From CAZEAB01 sp964552945 (GTDB lineage Archaea; Nanobdellota; Nanobdellia; Woesearchaeales; GW2011-AR9), in assembly GCA_964552945.1 (NCBI GenBank), contig CAZKIP010000004.1, positions 1 through 64,000 on the forward strand: 64,000 nt of DNA, read 5' to 3'. The notes under the pieces were generated by a model. It made no database searches. It was not told where the DNA came from and saw only the letters and a program-made list of their open reading frames with translations. A program made the translations under genes and the position numbers. Positions 7,782 through 16,995 of the stretch are shown piece by piece. The stretch's first letter is position 1. Each line of letters opens with the position of its first letter.

Positions 7782-8192
7782 ATGAATGATTATGAAGATT
7801 TACTAAAAAAGGCAGAAGAAGAATTGCCAGAACAAATATTTGGTTCCGAAAGGTTTACCATCGATAAAGTAAAGGGACATCTTGAAGGAAATAAAACAAT
7901 TCTTGCTAATCTTGGAAAAATTGCAAAAGATTTAGGAAGATCTCCTGACCATCTTCTAAAATATCTTCTTAGAGAATTAGCTTCTCCAGGAAAATTTGTT
8001 CGTGGAAGAGTCATTTTGGGAACAAAAATTTCTGCAAACAAAATAAATAAGAAAATAAGAAAATATGCTAGTGAATTCGTTTTCTGCTCAGAATGTAGTA
8101 AACCCGATACTCTTCTTGAAGAAGGTAAGGGAGGAATTACCTTTTTGAAATGCCAAGCATGCGGTATTAAAAAACCTGTTAAAAAAGTGTAA
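7782..8192 (+). CDS. eif2b: Translation initiation factor 2 subunit beta
   Basis: Beta subunit of archaeal aIF2, which brings initiator tRNA to the ribosome. The 136-residue protein has an N-terminal helix (YEDLLKKAEEELP), a central alpha/beta domain and a C-terminal zinc ribbon with C102, C105, C124 and C127 (CSEC...CQAC). Length is typical. The next gene (DUF424) starts one base after the stop, so they form an operon. Confidence 0.93.
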   Translation: MNDYEDLLKKAEEELPEQIFGSERFTIDKVKGHLEGNKTILANLGKIAKDLGRSPDHLLKYLLRELASPGKFVRGRVILGTKISANKINKKIRKYASEFVFCSECSKPDTLLEEGKGGITFLKCQACGIKKPVKKV

Positions 8193-8193
8193 A

Positions 8194-8493
8194 ATGACCC
8201 TTATAGTTAATGTCAAAGAAAGTTCTACCGGCGTTTTATTAATTGTTACGGACAAAGAAATTCTAGGAAAGAAATTTGAAGAAGGTAAAAAGCAATTAGA
8301 TTTAACTTCTGATTTTTACAAAGGTGAAGAAAAAAGTAAGGAAGAAGTAAAAAAGATGATTATTGAATCTAGGCATGTTCACCTGACTGGTAAAGAATCT
8401 GTTGCAATAGGCGTAGAGATGGATTTTGTTAATCCAGAACATATTCTTTATGTTCAAAATGTACCTCATGCTGAAGTAGTTATGGGCGATTGA
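8194..8493 (+). CDS. DUF424 family protein
   Basis: A 99-residue archaeal protein with the DUF424 pattern: VTDKEILGKKFEEG, a DFYKG segment, LTGKESVAIGVEMDFV and a VPHAEV ending. The family is conserved in archaea and tends to sit with translation genes, which fits its place directly after aIF2-beta. The function is not established. Confidence 0.85.
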   Translation: MTLIVNVKESSTGVLLIVTDKEILGKKFEEGKKQLDLTSDFYKGEEKSKEEVKKMIIESRHVHLTGKESVAIGVEMDFVNPEHILYVQNVPHAEVVMGD

Positions 8494-8518
8494 CAGGAAA
8501 AATAAAAGTTTTAAAAAA

Positions 8519-11500
8519 TTACCCCATAAAACTACCCAAACCAACTTGTTTATCTTTCTCTCTACCAAATAAGTTATCAATATTTAATTTTAACATGTCT
8601 AAGGTTTGTTTTAAATAAGGAGAAAATGCATATTTTTCCGACAATTCTAATGAAGGAGTCAAATATTTTACTACAGAACCTTCAGAAATGGTAAACAATA
8701 ATCTTCCATGACAAGTGTTACATTTTCCCGATAAGGGAGGGCGACGATATTTTTCACTACATTTTACACAACGAAAGTTTTGCATGGAAAATTTTCGGAA
8801 ATTTCCTTTGATATCTCTAAGAAAATGTCTTTCAATAACCAACCTTGCTACATCATCCATTTTTACAGCCCTTACTTTTTTTGCTATTTCCATTTGGCCA
8901 AACAACTTATCTTTCATTGAAGGCAAAATTTTGTAATCTGAACATTGTACGCCTCTATTAAAATCATCTACCTGATGAGTAAAACCAAAATCCTCATATT
9001 GTAATGGTGTTTCCAATCTATCATTTAATTGAGTAATTTTTTTTCCTTCAGCATTTTTAACTTCCCAAGGATTTTTCATTTCTAATGATGCTTCGTATAA
9101 TTCTAAAGGGTATTTCCATTCAACATCCATTCCATGAACTTGATCGTCAATCTCTGTTGGATTTAAGATAGAGGTTAAAACTAAAGGGGCATCCATAGTT
9201 TTTGCTCCTCTTCTTTCAGGAAGAAATTTTCTTGAAAAATTTAGTAAAGAATCCATAAGAAGTGTCACGCATGCTTCATCTCCATCACAATCTCTTCTCA
9301 TCCCTGCATGGAACATGGGATGAGTAATTAGTCCTTGGGTTTCGGAGAAACCAATTATTCGACCTACCAACCCAGTAGAAATATGTGGCGCTAGACCTAC
9401 AACCAGATGGCCAACTAAGTCGCCTTCATTTTTCAAATTGTAAAATTTTTTCAAACCATATAATTTGACAAGAAGTTCATCAATAAATTTTGTAACTCGA
9501 AATAATACTTTTGGAGCAGATTCTTCCAAAGTTCCAACCCCTGGTAAAATAATATCTTGAGGTTTCATTTCAATTAACTGGTTTATATCTGTTAATTTTT
9601 CTCCTTTAATGTCTTTATCATAACCAAGCTCTTTCAATTTTTCAATAGAAGTTTTTATTTCCTTAGGTTTAAAATGAGTGATAGGCAATTCAGTACAATC
9701 GTACCTTGTTGTCCCATCTTTATTTACATAAATTTCATATTTTGCTCTTAAAATTCCTTTTGAAAGGTTTTCTACCAAATGAGCTTTGTTAGAAGTTCCC
9801 TTTATCCCTTTAATTAAATCAGGATGGATTTTATCCCCTATTCTTTTTTTAGCTTTCTCAAAATAGTATTTTATATCTATCTCTTGTGTTTTAAAAGGCA
9901 TAGCTGCGCCATGACGACAAGTATCTTTGTCTAAATCTCCACAAAAACGACAATAATACTTTTGAATACATTCTTTTCCACATTCTTCACACAAGGAATA
10001 AACCATCTCTCTTTTACAAGGTTCGCAGTAAAAAAGAGGAAATGAACTAGTTATTTTTCCAGGTTTTAATGCCGCTTGAAAACTTCTTAAACGCCCTCCT
10101 TCTTCTCCTACAGGAAACATTACTTGAGGAGATCCAGTCATTTTTCTCATCTTAGCTTTTTCAGGACGACCCATCCTTGCTCCAATAAATGTTCCAGATT
10201 TAGCTTTGAATAAAACTGGAGAAATTTCATTAATCAATTCTAAAGAACTCTTTCCAACAATTTTTTCTTTTTGTAAAAAATTTATTTTTATATCAGCTGG
10301 TTCCGAGTAATTAAAAACTAAACTAAATATTTTTGCTTCTTTTTCATTAATAATAATATTTTCCCTGTTTATTACTTGGTGAGAAACTCCTAACTCTTCC
10401 AAAATAGATTTTCCTTTTAAATGTAAATCTAACTTTTTATAGTAAGGCAATATTATTTTTTTAATTCCTTTCTCATCTTTTTTAAGTTTCCCTTCTCTAA
10501 ACCACTGACTTACTATCAAAATAGATTCTGAAGGAACTAATTCCCAATAAAAACTATAATTTGGATGTAGAGCTATTTCTAAATCTAAACTCAATTTTAC
10601 CGCTTCTTCAAAAGTTGGAAAAAACTTTAAAGGATTATCAATAAAATCTTTTAAAATAATTTCATCAATTTTTAATGAAGTTGCTGCCTTATCAAGTGTG
10701 GAATATTTTTTCAACATGTTTTTTTCTAATTCTAAAGCCCACCATTCTGGGCAATATCCTGCTGGAACTAAAGAGTGGCCATTCTCTGAGAAATCACCAT
10801 AATTAAACAATATGTCTCCCAAAAATAAAATTTCGTCAACATTTTTGTAAGCTTCTTTTGCTTCCGCTTCTGAATTTAATTGTAAAACTGTACCATCCTC
10901 CATTCTAACTATGGGCCCTTCTAAAGTGTCACATAATACAATAGTTGCAGCTTTCCCTGGACGTTCAACTTTTAGTTGTGTACCAATTGCTATAAAATTA
11001 TTTAATACAATTAGTGTTGCTGGATGTAAACAAGCTGCTGAAAATCCAGAGGTTCTACTTCTACCATAACGTAATCTAAACCCTCCTACGGCTAAGGGAT
11101 GAGTTAATACAGGTCTCCCAGCAACTATATCCATAATAAAAGTATTATTTGCTTTAACCGTTTTCTTTTCTTCTTTTTCTGGAGTCTCAGAATGTTCTGA
11201 ATGAATTCTTTCTTTAATTTTAATAAATTCTTCCAACCAATCCCATTCTAAACCTAATTCTTTACCCCATTTAGAAATTCTTTTCCATAGTTTAGGAGAT
11301 TTTTGAGAAAGTCCTTCTGCTACAACTAAAGATACTCCCCCTCTAATAAAATTAGTTTCTATTCTAGGAAGATCTTTATAATTGGATACTTCCATTCTTT
11401 CTGTAGGGTCACCATCTATTTCCACTGGAAGATGTCTCAATAAAAAATTTAGTTCTTCATCTGAAGGATGATATTGTAAATTTGTGACACGATCATGATA

Positions 11501-12091
11501 ATCATGAACCTCGGTTATGTTTCTATTAATCTCTTTTTCATCTGGGTCATAAGTAGAATAACCCATCTTCATTCTTACATAATCTGAAAGAATTACTGAA
11601 GTAGAAGCTGCTGTTCCTCCCGCTGCTCTTATCGGACCAGCGTATTGTAAAGCGAAATATTCTTTACCATCTTTCCTTTTTTTTATTTTTAAACCAATAA
11701 ATCCTTCCAAAGGAGCCGAAACAATCCCCAGAGTTAAATAGGAAAAACCTACTCTAATTCCTGTTTCCATTGCTTCAACTTTATTATCAAATTTACAGAA
11801 TTTTTCTTTGGCAACTTCTTCAGCAATTTTCATCCCAACTCTCCAATCAAGAAGGCCATATTCCTTTTCTAGCTCAATAATTCTCTCTGGGACCTTAGTG
11901 CCTAATATTTGAGGTGCAACAACAGAAATTAAACCAACTACTCTTTCAGCCATATTTTTTGCTAGAGGTATAGGAACTTCTTTCTCAGGATCAAACCCTT
12001 TTTTTCTAGCTTTAAGAGCAATTTTATAACTATATTTTACTTGTTCATCAATAGTTTTAAAGTACTCTTTTATAATTGGTGATGCTTCCAT
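8519..12091 (-). CDS. polC: DNA polymerase II (PolD) large subunit DP2
   Basis: Catalytic subunit of the archaeal replicative D-family polymerase, a two-double-psi-beta-barrel enzyme related to RNA polymerase. The 1190 residues run uninterrupted, with no intein. Visible parts are the N-terminal domain, zinc clusters (CEPC...CEEC...CRFCGD around 700-740, CVKC...CNTC near 1120-1145), the catalytic loop MRRDCDGDEACV near residue 930 and a PCNA-binding-like end Q1182xxLxxFM. The catalytic loop has Asp where euryarchaeal DP2 has Asn (RRNCDGDE). It lies downstream of DP1 and Orc1/Cdc6 on the same strand, leading away from the origin. Confidence 0.96.
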   Translation of the reverse strand: MEASPIIKEYFKTIDEQVKYSYKIALKARKKGFDPEKEVPIPLAKNMAERVVGLISVVAPQILGTKVPERIIELEKEYGLLDWRVGMKIAEEVAKEKFCKFDNKVEAMETGIRVGFSYLTLGIVSAPLEGFIGLKIKKRKDGKEYFALQYAGPIRAAGGTAASTSVILSDYVRMKMGYSTYDPDEKEINRNITEVHDYHDRVTNLQYHPSDEELNFLLRHLPVEIDGDPTERMEVSNYKDLPRIETNFIRGGVSLVVAEGLSQKSPKLWKRISKWGKELGLEWDWLEEFIKIKERIHSEHSETPEKEEKKTVKANNTFIMDIVAGRPVLTHPLAVGGFRLRYGRSRTSGFSAACLHPATLIVLNNFIAIGTQLKVERPGKAATIVLCDTLEGPIVRMEDGTVLQLNSEAEAKEAYKNVDEILFLGDILFNYGDFSENGHSLVPAGYCPEWWALELEKNMLKKYSTLDKAATSLKIDEIILKDFIDNPLKFFPTFEEAVKLSLDLEIALHPNYSFYWELVPSESILIVSQWFREGKLKKDEKGIKKIILPYYKKLDLHLKGKSILEELGVSHQVINRENIIINEKEAKIFSLVFNYSEPADIKINFLQKEKIVGKSSLELINEISPVLFKAKSGTFIGARMGRPEKAKMRKMTGSPQVMFPVGEEGGRLRSFQAALKPGKITSSFPLFYCEPCKREMVYSLCEECGKECIQKYYCRFCGDLDKDTCRHGAAMPFKTQEIDIKYYFEKAKKRIGDKIHPDLIKGIKGTSNKAHLVENLSKGILRAKYEIYVNKDGTTRYDCTELPITHFKPKEIKTSIEKLKELGYDKDIKGEKLTDINQLIEMKPQDIILPGVGTLEESAPKVLFRVTKFIDELLVKLYGLKKFYNLKNEGDLVGHLVVGLAPHISTGLVGRIIGFSETQGLITHPMFHAGMRRDCDGDEACVTLLMDSLLNFSRKFLPERRGAKTMDAPLVLTSILNPTEIDDQVHGMDVEWKYPLELYEASLEMKNPWEVKNAEGKKITQLNDRLETPLQYEDFGFTHQVDDFNRGVQCSDYKILPSMKDKLFGQMEIAKKVRAVKMDDVARLVIERHFLRDIKGNFRKFSMQNFRCVKCSEKYRRPPLSGKCNTCHGRLLFTISEGSVVKYLTPSLELSEKYAFSPYLKQTLDMLKLNIDNLFGREKDKQVGLGSFMG

Positions 12092-12170
12092 TTTTTTTTA
12101 TTTTTATTTGTTATATTTTTTACACAATTTAATTATATTTATTTTTCAAAAACCATTATATTATTCAAAT

Positions 12171-13889
12171 CTAACCAAAACGAAGAATTTTAACTTCCCT
12201 CGTTTTTAAATTAACCATTGGAACCCTTGCTGGTTCTGGTTCATGACCTAATTTTTCTTGAAAATCTGTTTTTCCTTGCCAACAACTTCCACTTATCATT
12301 GTTATCCCTTTATAATTGGCAACCTTGGAATAATGAATATGTCCAGTTATTAAAAAATCTGGAATTTGTTTTATCAATAAAGGATCTTCTTTATGTCCTG
12401 GATAATAAGGAGTTGATTTAAATGACGGAGCAAGATGTCTCCTCTTTAAAAGGAATTTCATAATTAAATCAGCTCTCTTATACCCTCCATTATTTCTAAT
12501 TGATTCAACATTGGCCACATAGTAATCAAAACTATATCCATGATATAACAATATATTAAAACCAGAAAATCCTTCTTTTTTTCCCACATTTACCATAGAA
12601 GGATTTGTTACCAAAATTACATTTGGCATTTCAAAAAGTTCCGGTGCATATTCTTTATAGAATGCTGGTTGGGGTTCTGCTAAATGAACCATATCATGAT
12701 TCCCTGGACAAATAATTATTTCAATATTTGAAGGAATTTGTTTAATCAATCTTGTGAATTCTGCATATTGTCCATCAATAGTTGTTATTGAAAGTTCCTC
12801 TTCTTGTCCTGCATATATTCCTATCCCATCAACCAAATCTCCTGCAATAATAATATATTTCACTTTTGAAGCTATTCCTCTCTGAATTTCGCTTCCTGCT
12901 TCACAATTTATCCATTTAATAAACTTAGAAAATTCTTCGTTTAAAAAAAGTTTTGAACCCACATGTATATCTGAAAGGAAAATAACATACTCTTCTTCCG
13001 GTCCTTTTTTTAGTTCATTTGTAGAAGGAATGTCTGGCCAAACAATTTCTTCAGCAAAAATTATTTTATCTCCACTAACACCTCTTATTCCAATTACTTC
13101 ATCAACAACAAGATCTTTTGCTGACATTAAAAAATCTTTCTTATTTTTACTTATTAAAATTTTTATATTTCCTGTAGGGTCTTCCAATGTTAAAATTAAA
13201 TTACCATTCTTTGTTTCAGCAATATCTTCAACTAAACCAATAACTGAAACTTGTTCCCTTTCTTTCTTAGTTGAAATTCTATTTATTGAAGTAATATTTT
13301 GAAGTTCCCTTCTATTACGTAATATATTTTCTAGAAATTTATACCTTGACAAAAAAAAGTTAGCGAAATCATTTACTTTATATTTATGAGGAATATTATT
13401 ATAAGAAATAACTACTGTTACCGAAGAATCTATCTGAAGGGTAATAGTAGAAGAGGAGGAAATATCATTTTTTTCTGAATTATTAATGTTACTTACTTCA
13501 TTTTCATCATCTAAATTAGCTTCAACTTCAAAAGTAGTTTCATTTTTTTCTAAATCTAATTCTGTTTCTAAACTAGAAATTTCTTGATTTTTTTCTGAAG
13601 AGTTATCTAATATGAGGGTTGATTTTTTAAATTCTTGTAGTTGAGTTTGATATAGCTCATCATCCCCCTTTTCCTTTTCTATGTTTACCCTCATTGAATC
13701 TATTTCATACCAATCAATTAAGTTTGATGAATTTACTATTTCGGTATAATCTTCATTTAGAACTAAAAGATCTGCTTCAGTTTCAATTTTTTCTATTAAA
13801 TTATCATTTATGTTTTTATCAAGTAATTCTTTGTTAATCAAAATACCTTTATCAAACATACTCTCTATTTTTTTAATATAATCTTCCAT
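12171..13889 (-). CDS. polB: DNA polymerase II (PolD) small subunit DP1, 3'-5' exonuclease
   Basis: Proofreading subunit of PolD. The 572-residue protein has a low-complexity acidic N-terminal half (about 90-150), an OB-fold (about 205-275) and a calcineurin-like phosphodiesterase domain with SDIHVGS (near 308), GDLVDG, PGNHD (near 395) and ITGHIH (near 517), so the exonuclease looks intact. It is separated from DP2 by 79 bases and follows Orc1/Cdc6 by 33 bases, so the three genes may share transcription from the origin side. Confidence 0.95.
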   Translation of the reverse strand: MEDYIKKIESMFDKGILINKELLDKNINDNLIEKIETEADLLVLNEDYTEIVNSSNLIDWYEIDSMRVNIEKEKGDDELYQTQLQEFKKSTLILDNSSEKNQEISSLETELDLEKNETTFEVEANLDDENEVSNINNSEKNDISSSSTITLQIDSSVTVVISYNNIPHKYKVNDFANFFLSRYKFLENILRNRRELQNITSINRISTKKEREQVSVIGLVEDIAETKNGNLILTLEDPTGNIKILISKNKKDFLMSAKDLVVDEVIGIRGVSGDKIIFAEEIVWPDIPSTNELKKGPEEEYVIFLSDIHVGSKLFLNEEFSKFIKWINCEAGSEIQRGIASKVKYIIIAGDLVDGIGIYAGQEEELSITTIDGQYAEFTRLIKQIPSNIEIIICPGNHDMVHLAEPQPAFYKEYAPELFEMPNVILVTNPSMVNVGKKEGFSGFNILLYHGYSFDYYVANVESIRNNGGYKRADLIMKFLLKRRHLAPSFKSTPYYPGHKEDPLLIKQIPDFLITGHIHYSKVANYKGITMISGSCWQGKTDFQEKLGHEPEPARVPMVNLKTREVKILRFG

Positions 13890-13922
13890 TTTTTAACATT
13901 TTAATATAAATAAAAAAAATAA

Positions 13923-15125
13923 TTAAGACAAGTTAAGTGATTTCTCAAGAATTTCTTTTAATTTAAGTATCAAATTTTGATCTACAGATAATGAAATTTC
14001 TCTTGTTCTTCCATAACGTCCTTTTGAAATAATTTTTGCATTGATAATTCCCAACATATCTAATTCAGCCAAAATATCAGATATTCTTCTTTGGGTAAGA
14101 ACATTGAATTTAACTTGGTTACAAACTGTTTTATAAATCTCATAAATTTCTCCTGTGAAAAAATGTTTTTTCTGAGGAGAAATGAGAAGTATTGAGTATA
14201 AAACACATTGAAATTGTTTTGGTTGACTTATTGCTGCATTAATTACTTTATCAGCTTCAATTTTATTCTCTGCTTCATCTAAATGTTTTAAAGCTACAAT
14301 TTTTGAACCACTTCTATCTGCAATTTCTCCAGCGATGCGTAATAAATCAATTGCTCTCCTTGCATCACCATGTTCACGAGCAGCATATGCCGAACATTTT
14401 TCAATAACACCAAGTTGGACAGCATTTTCAACAAAAGCTTTTTTGGCTCTATTTCTTAATATATCTTGAATTTGTAAAGCATTGTAAGGAGGAAATATTA
14501 ATTCTTCTTCGCTCAATGAAGATTTAACTCGTGGATCTAAATTTTCAGAAAAAATTAAACTATTTGAGATTCCAACAATACATATTTGTGCATTTTTCAA
14601 ATCAGCATTTATACGAGTTAAATTATATAGTATTTCATCTCCTATTTTTTTTGTAAGTTGATCTATTTCATCAAGAACTAAAAGAATAACTTGTTTTTCT
14701 ACATCTAATATTTTGTAAAATATATTATAGACTTCATCAGTAGGAAGACCAGTTGAAGGAACTTCATCACCAAATTCTTTAATTAATTGTGAAATTAACC
14801 TGTATTCAGTGTCAGCAACTCTTTTTAATTTACAATTTATATAAATTGGTTTGAATTTAATGTTATTTTTTCTAGCTATTTCACTTAATGAATTAAGAAC
14901 AAATTTAACTGAAAGAGTTTTTCCAGTTCCAGTTTTTCCATATATAAATAAGTTTGAAGGTTTCTCCAACCTCAATGATGGAGCAATAACATTAGCAACT
15001 TCTTGAATTTGTTCTTCTCTATATAATACTTCATCAGGAAAATATGTTGATAAAAGAGGAGATCTCTCATTAAACACAGATTCCTTTTTTAAATAATTTT
15101 CAAAAAAATTGTTTATTTGTACCAT
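13923..15125 (-). CDS. cdc6: Orc1/Cdc6 replication initiator
   Basis: AAA+ initiator that binds ORB repeats and loads MCM. The 400-residue protein has Walker A GKTGTGKT (63-70), Walker B LVLDEID (D152/E153), a sensor region and a C-terminal winged helix (about 310-400). It reads away from the AT-rich region, and one ORB lies 26-47 bases upstream of its ATG, so it probably represses or controls its own synthesis, as expected for origin-linked initiators. Confidence 0.95.
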   Translation of the reverse strand: MVQINNFFENYLKKESVFNERSPLLSTYFPDEVLYREEQIQEVANVIAPSLRLEKPSNLFIYGKTGTGKTLSVKFVLNSLSEIARKNNIKFKPIYINCKLKRVADTEYRLISQLIKEFGDEVPSTGLPTDEVYNIFYKILDVEKQVILLVLDEIDQLTKKIGDEILYNLTRINADLKNAQICIVGISNSLIFSENLDPRVKSSLSEEELIFPPYNALQIQDILRNRAKKAFVENAVQLGVIEKCSAYAAREHGDARRAIDLLRIAGEIADRSGSKIVALKHLDEAENKIEADKVINAAISQPKQFQCVLYSILLISPQKKHFFTGEIYEIYKTVCNQVKFNVLTQRRISDILAELDMLGIINAKIISKGRYGRTREISLSVDQNLILKLKEILEKSLNLS

Positions 15126-15135
15126 TTGATGTTTT

Positions 15136-15148
15136 GTACAATATGTAC
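15136..15148. repeat. Inverted repeat GTACA-ATA-TGTAC before cdc6
   Basis: A perfect 5-bp dyad between the left ORB and the cdc6 start. It could be a regulatory site for the initiator gene; no more can be said from the sequence. Confidence 0.4.
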
Positions 15149-15172
15149 TACCCCCTCATTTCCTATGGAAAC
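15148..15172 (-). promoter_or_regulatory. ORB (origin recognition box), left flank
   Basis: Read on the minus strand: TTTCCATAGGAAA dyad followed by TGAGGGGGTAG. The dyad plus downstream G-run is the known ORB design of archaeal origins (TTCCAGTGGAAA...GGGGG). The G-run points toward cdc6. Confidence 0.85.
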
Positions 15173-15272
15173 TTTGTTTATTGTGAATTTGGTAATTTGT
15201 TTGAAGCTGCTTATTTAAACTATGCTGAAATTAAAAATATCCTTTATTTAATATAGATTAAATTTCCTTTTT

Positions 15273-15285
15273 CTTCCTGTGGAAA
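15273..15285. promoter_or_regulatory. Mini-ORB dyad
   Basis: CTTCCTGTGGAAA, a dyad without a clear G-run, inside the origin region close to the left edge of the A/T core. Confidence 0.6.
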
Positions 15286-15339
15286 ATATCATATAAATAC
15301 TTATTGCTGAATTCAATAGTGGTGAAAAAAATAAGATCA

Positions 15340-15640
15340 AAATTAAATCAAGATAATTGTAAAATAATATATTAAAAATTCTAAAAGAAATATCTAATTA
15401 TATATAATATAAAATAAATATTAATAATATTAATAATATAAATATTAATAATTATTACTTTATTGGATTGTATCAAATTAATAGTTCTCATTTTTTTGAA
15501 CTTTTTTTTATTTCAAATTTTTTATTTATTTATTTTCAATATAGACAATATATATATATATAATATATTATATAAATAATAATAATAATAATAATAACAA
15601 AACAAGAACTAATAACAAATTAAAAATAACTTGAAAGAAG
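15340..15640. other. A/T-only core, probable duplex unwinding element
   Basis: Almost uninterrupted A and T with nested ATTAATAAT repeats at about 15415-15460 and an AAT triplet run at about 15577-15597. It is flanked by ORB dyads on both sides. Confidence 0.65.
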
Positions 15641-15909
15641 AATAAAGCAATAAAGAGAAGGATTATTCAAAGTAAATGTTTTTGATGAATGGAGTAACAA
15701 ATTATTTTTCTAGAATAATTATATTAAAATATATTTTGAATTTATTTTTAACTAATTCATTTCTTATGTTTATTTGTTTTTAATTGTATTATTAATTACA
15801 ATAAAAAAATAATATCATTTGCCTGCTTTAAAAAAGTGTGTTGATAAACATTTTAGAACTACAAACTATTTTTTATGATTGCATTTAACATTTATTCCCT
15901 CTACAAAAA

Positions 15910-15922
15910 GTTCCATAGGAAA
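15910..15922 (+). promoter_or_regulatory. Mini-ORB dyad
   Basis: GTTCCATAGGAAA on the plus strand, identical in its core to both full ORBs but followed by A/T instead of a G-run. Confidence 0.65.
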
Positions 15923-16013
15923 TATTTTTTTATGACAAAATTGATTTAATTAATTTTATTGATGTTATCACTCATCACTTTTCACACACAAAACTTTTTT
16001 CTCTCATTTTATA

Positions 16014-16038
16014 ATCTCCATAGGAAATCAAGGGGTAA
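16014..16038 (+). promoter_or_regulatory. ORB (origin recognition box), right flank
   Basis: CTCCATAGGAAATC followed by AAGGGGTAA on the plus strand. It is the mirror of the left-flank ORB, with its G-run pointing outward toward the SpoIIM-like gene. Confidence 0.82.
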
Positions 16039-16092
16039 CACATAACATATATACCTCATTTTTGATTGTATGATTTCGATTGACGAGAAAAC

Positions 16093-16101
16093 CTTTTAAA
16101 C
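16093..16101 (+). promoter_or_regulatory. TATA box of the SpoIIM-like gene
   Basis: CTTTTAAAC centred about 25 bases before the ATG at 16122; predicts a leaderless transcript. Confidence 0.5.
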
Positions 16102-16121
16102 TATAACCATTTAATAGTAAT

Positions 16122-16967
16122 ATGGTTCTTGAGGCAATCTTCAATCCTTTTTATGTTAAGAAACATCCTTGGCAGATGTTTTTAGCTGGTGCATTGTATA
16201 CTTTTGTATCTTTTTTATTAGCTTTTATTGTTTTCAGAGACATTTCAGGAATATTAATGGTATTTCTTGTAGTTATTGCTTCTTTACCCATTATCTACAC
16301 TACAATAAAAAATGAAGAAGAGTTAGATTTACAATATGATAAAGAAATTTTATTATTAAAAGAACATACTAAAGTTTTAGTTTTCCTTATTTTCTTATTT
16401 TTAGGAATTTTATTTGCATTTGTGCTTATTTATAGTTTTTTTCCACAATCTGTTGTTGATTCAGTTTTTTCATTACAACAAGAAGCTATTGAGAATGTTA
16501 ATAACAAAGTTCAAGGTAATGTTATATCCGATAGTACAAAATTTAGCAATATTTTACTTAATAACCTAAAAGTCTTATTTTTTTGTTTAGTTTTTTCAAT
16601 AGTTTATGGGTCAGGCGCTATTTTTATTCTCACATGGAATGCTTCGGTTATAGCTACTGCAATGGGTACTTTAATTAGAGCAGAATTTGTTAAAAGTGCA
16701 TCTTTTTTAGGATTTGGTTCTATTGCTACATATTTTAGTGTAGCAACAATAAGTTTTTTTAGATATATGTCTCATGGAATACTTGAAGTAGCAGCTTATT
16801 TTGTAGCAGGATTAGCAGGAGGAATTATTTCAATATCTTTAATTAAACATAATTTCAAAGAAAAAAGGGTACTAATTGATGCTTTAGATTTAGTTTTAAT
16901 TAGTTTAGGATTATTAGTAGTGGCTGCAATTGTGGAAGTTTTTATTACTCCTCTATTCTTTGCTTGA
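16122..16967 (+). CDS. SpoIIM-like (DUF95) integral membrane protein
   Basis: A 281-residue polytopic membrane protein with about six hydrophobic segments (near 20-38, 43-58, 87-108, 145-175, 205-235, 255-277). The SpoIIM/DUF95 pattern is visible: NNLKVLFF...GSGAIFILTWNASVIATAMG and the SHGILEVAAYFVAGLAGG segment. Archaeal members have no known function; the sporulation name comes from bacteria. It begins next to the right ORB, divergent from cdc6. Confidence 0.82.
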   Translation: MVLEAIFNPFYVKKHPWQMFLAGALYTFVSFLLAFIVFRDISGILMVFLVVIASLPIIYTTIKNEEELDLQYDKEILLLKEHTKVLVFLIFLFLGILFAFVLIYSFFPQSVVDSVFSLQQEAIENVNNKVQGNVISDSTKFSNILLNNLKVLFFCLVFSIVYGSGAIFILTWNASVIATAMGTLIRAEFVKSASFLGFGSIATYFSVATISFFRYMSHGILEVAAYFVAGLAGGIISISLIKHNFKEKRVLIDALDLVLISLGLLVVAAIVEVFITPLFFA

Positions 16968-16995
16968 TTATTTTTTATCCAATAAAATTTTATAA

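Larger units (their letters stand above)
15126..16121. other. Putative replication origin (oriC): non-coding AT-rich region with ORB dyads
   Basis: A 996-base stretch without a plausible gene between cdc6 and a divergent membrane protein gene. It holds four Orc1-binding-like dyads: a full ORB on each flank in opposite orientation with G-runs pointing outward, and two mini-ORBs inside. The middle (about 15340-15640) is nearly pure A/T with ATTAATAAT and AAT triplet runs and would serve as the unwinding element. This is the standard archaeal oriC layout. Confidence 0.87.

Noticed and set aside
8519..12091. Possible intein in DP2, MCM or RNA polymerase genes
   Set aside because: All motifs run through without a Cys...His-Asn block or extra length; the proteins have normal size.
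15400..15600. AT-triplet and ATTAATAAT repeats as a CRISPR-like or iteron array
   Set aside because: No spacer structure or constant repeat length; it is simple A/T low complexity fitting an unwinding element.
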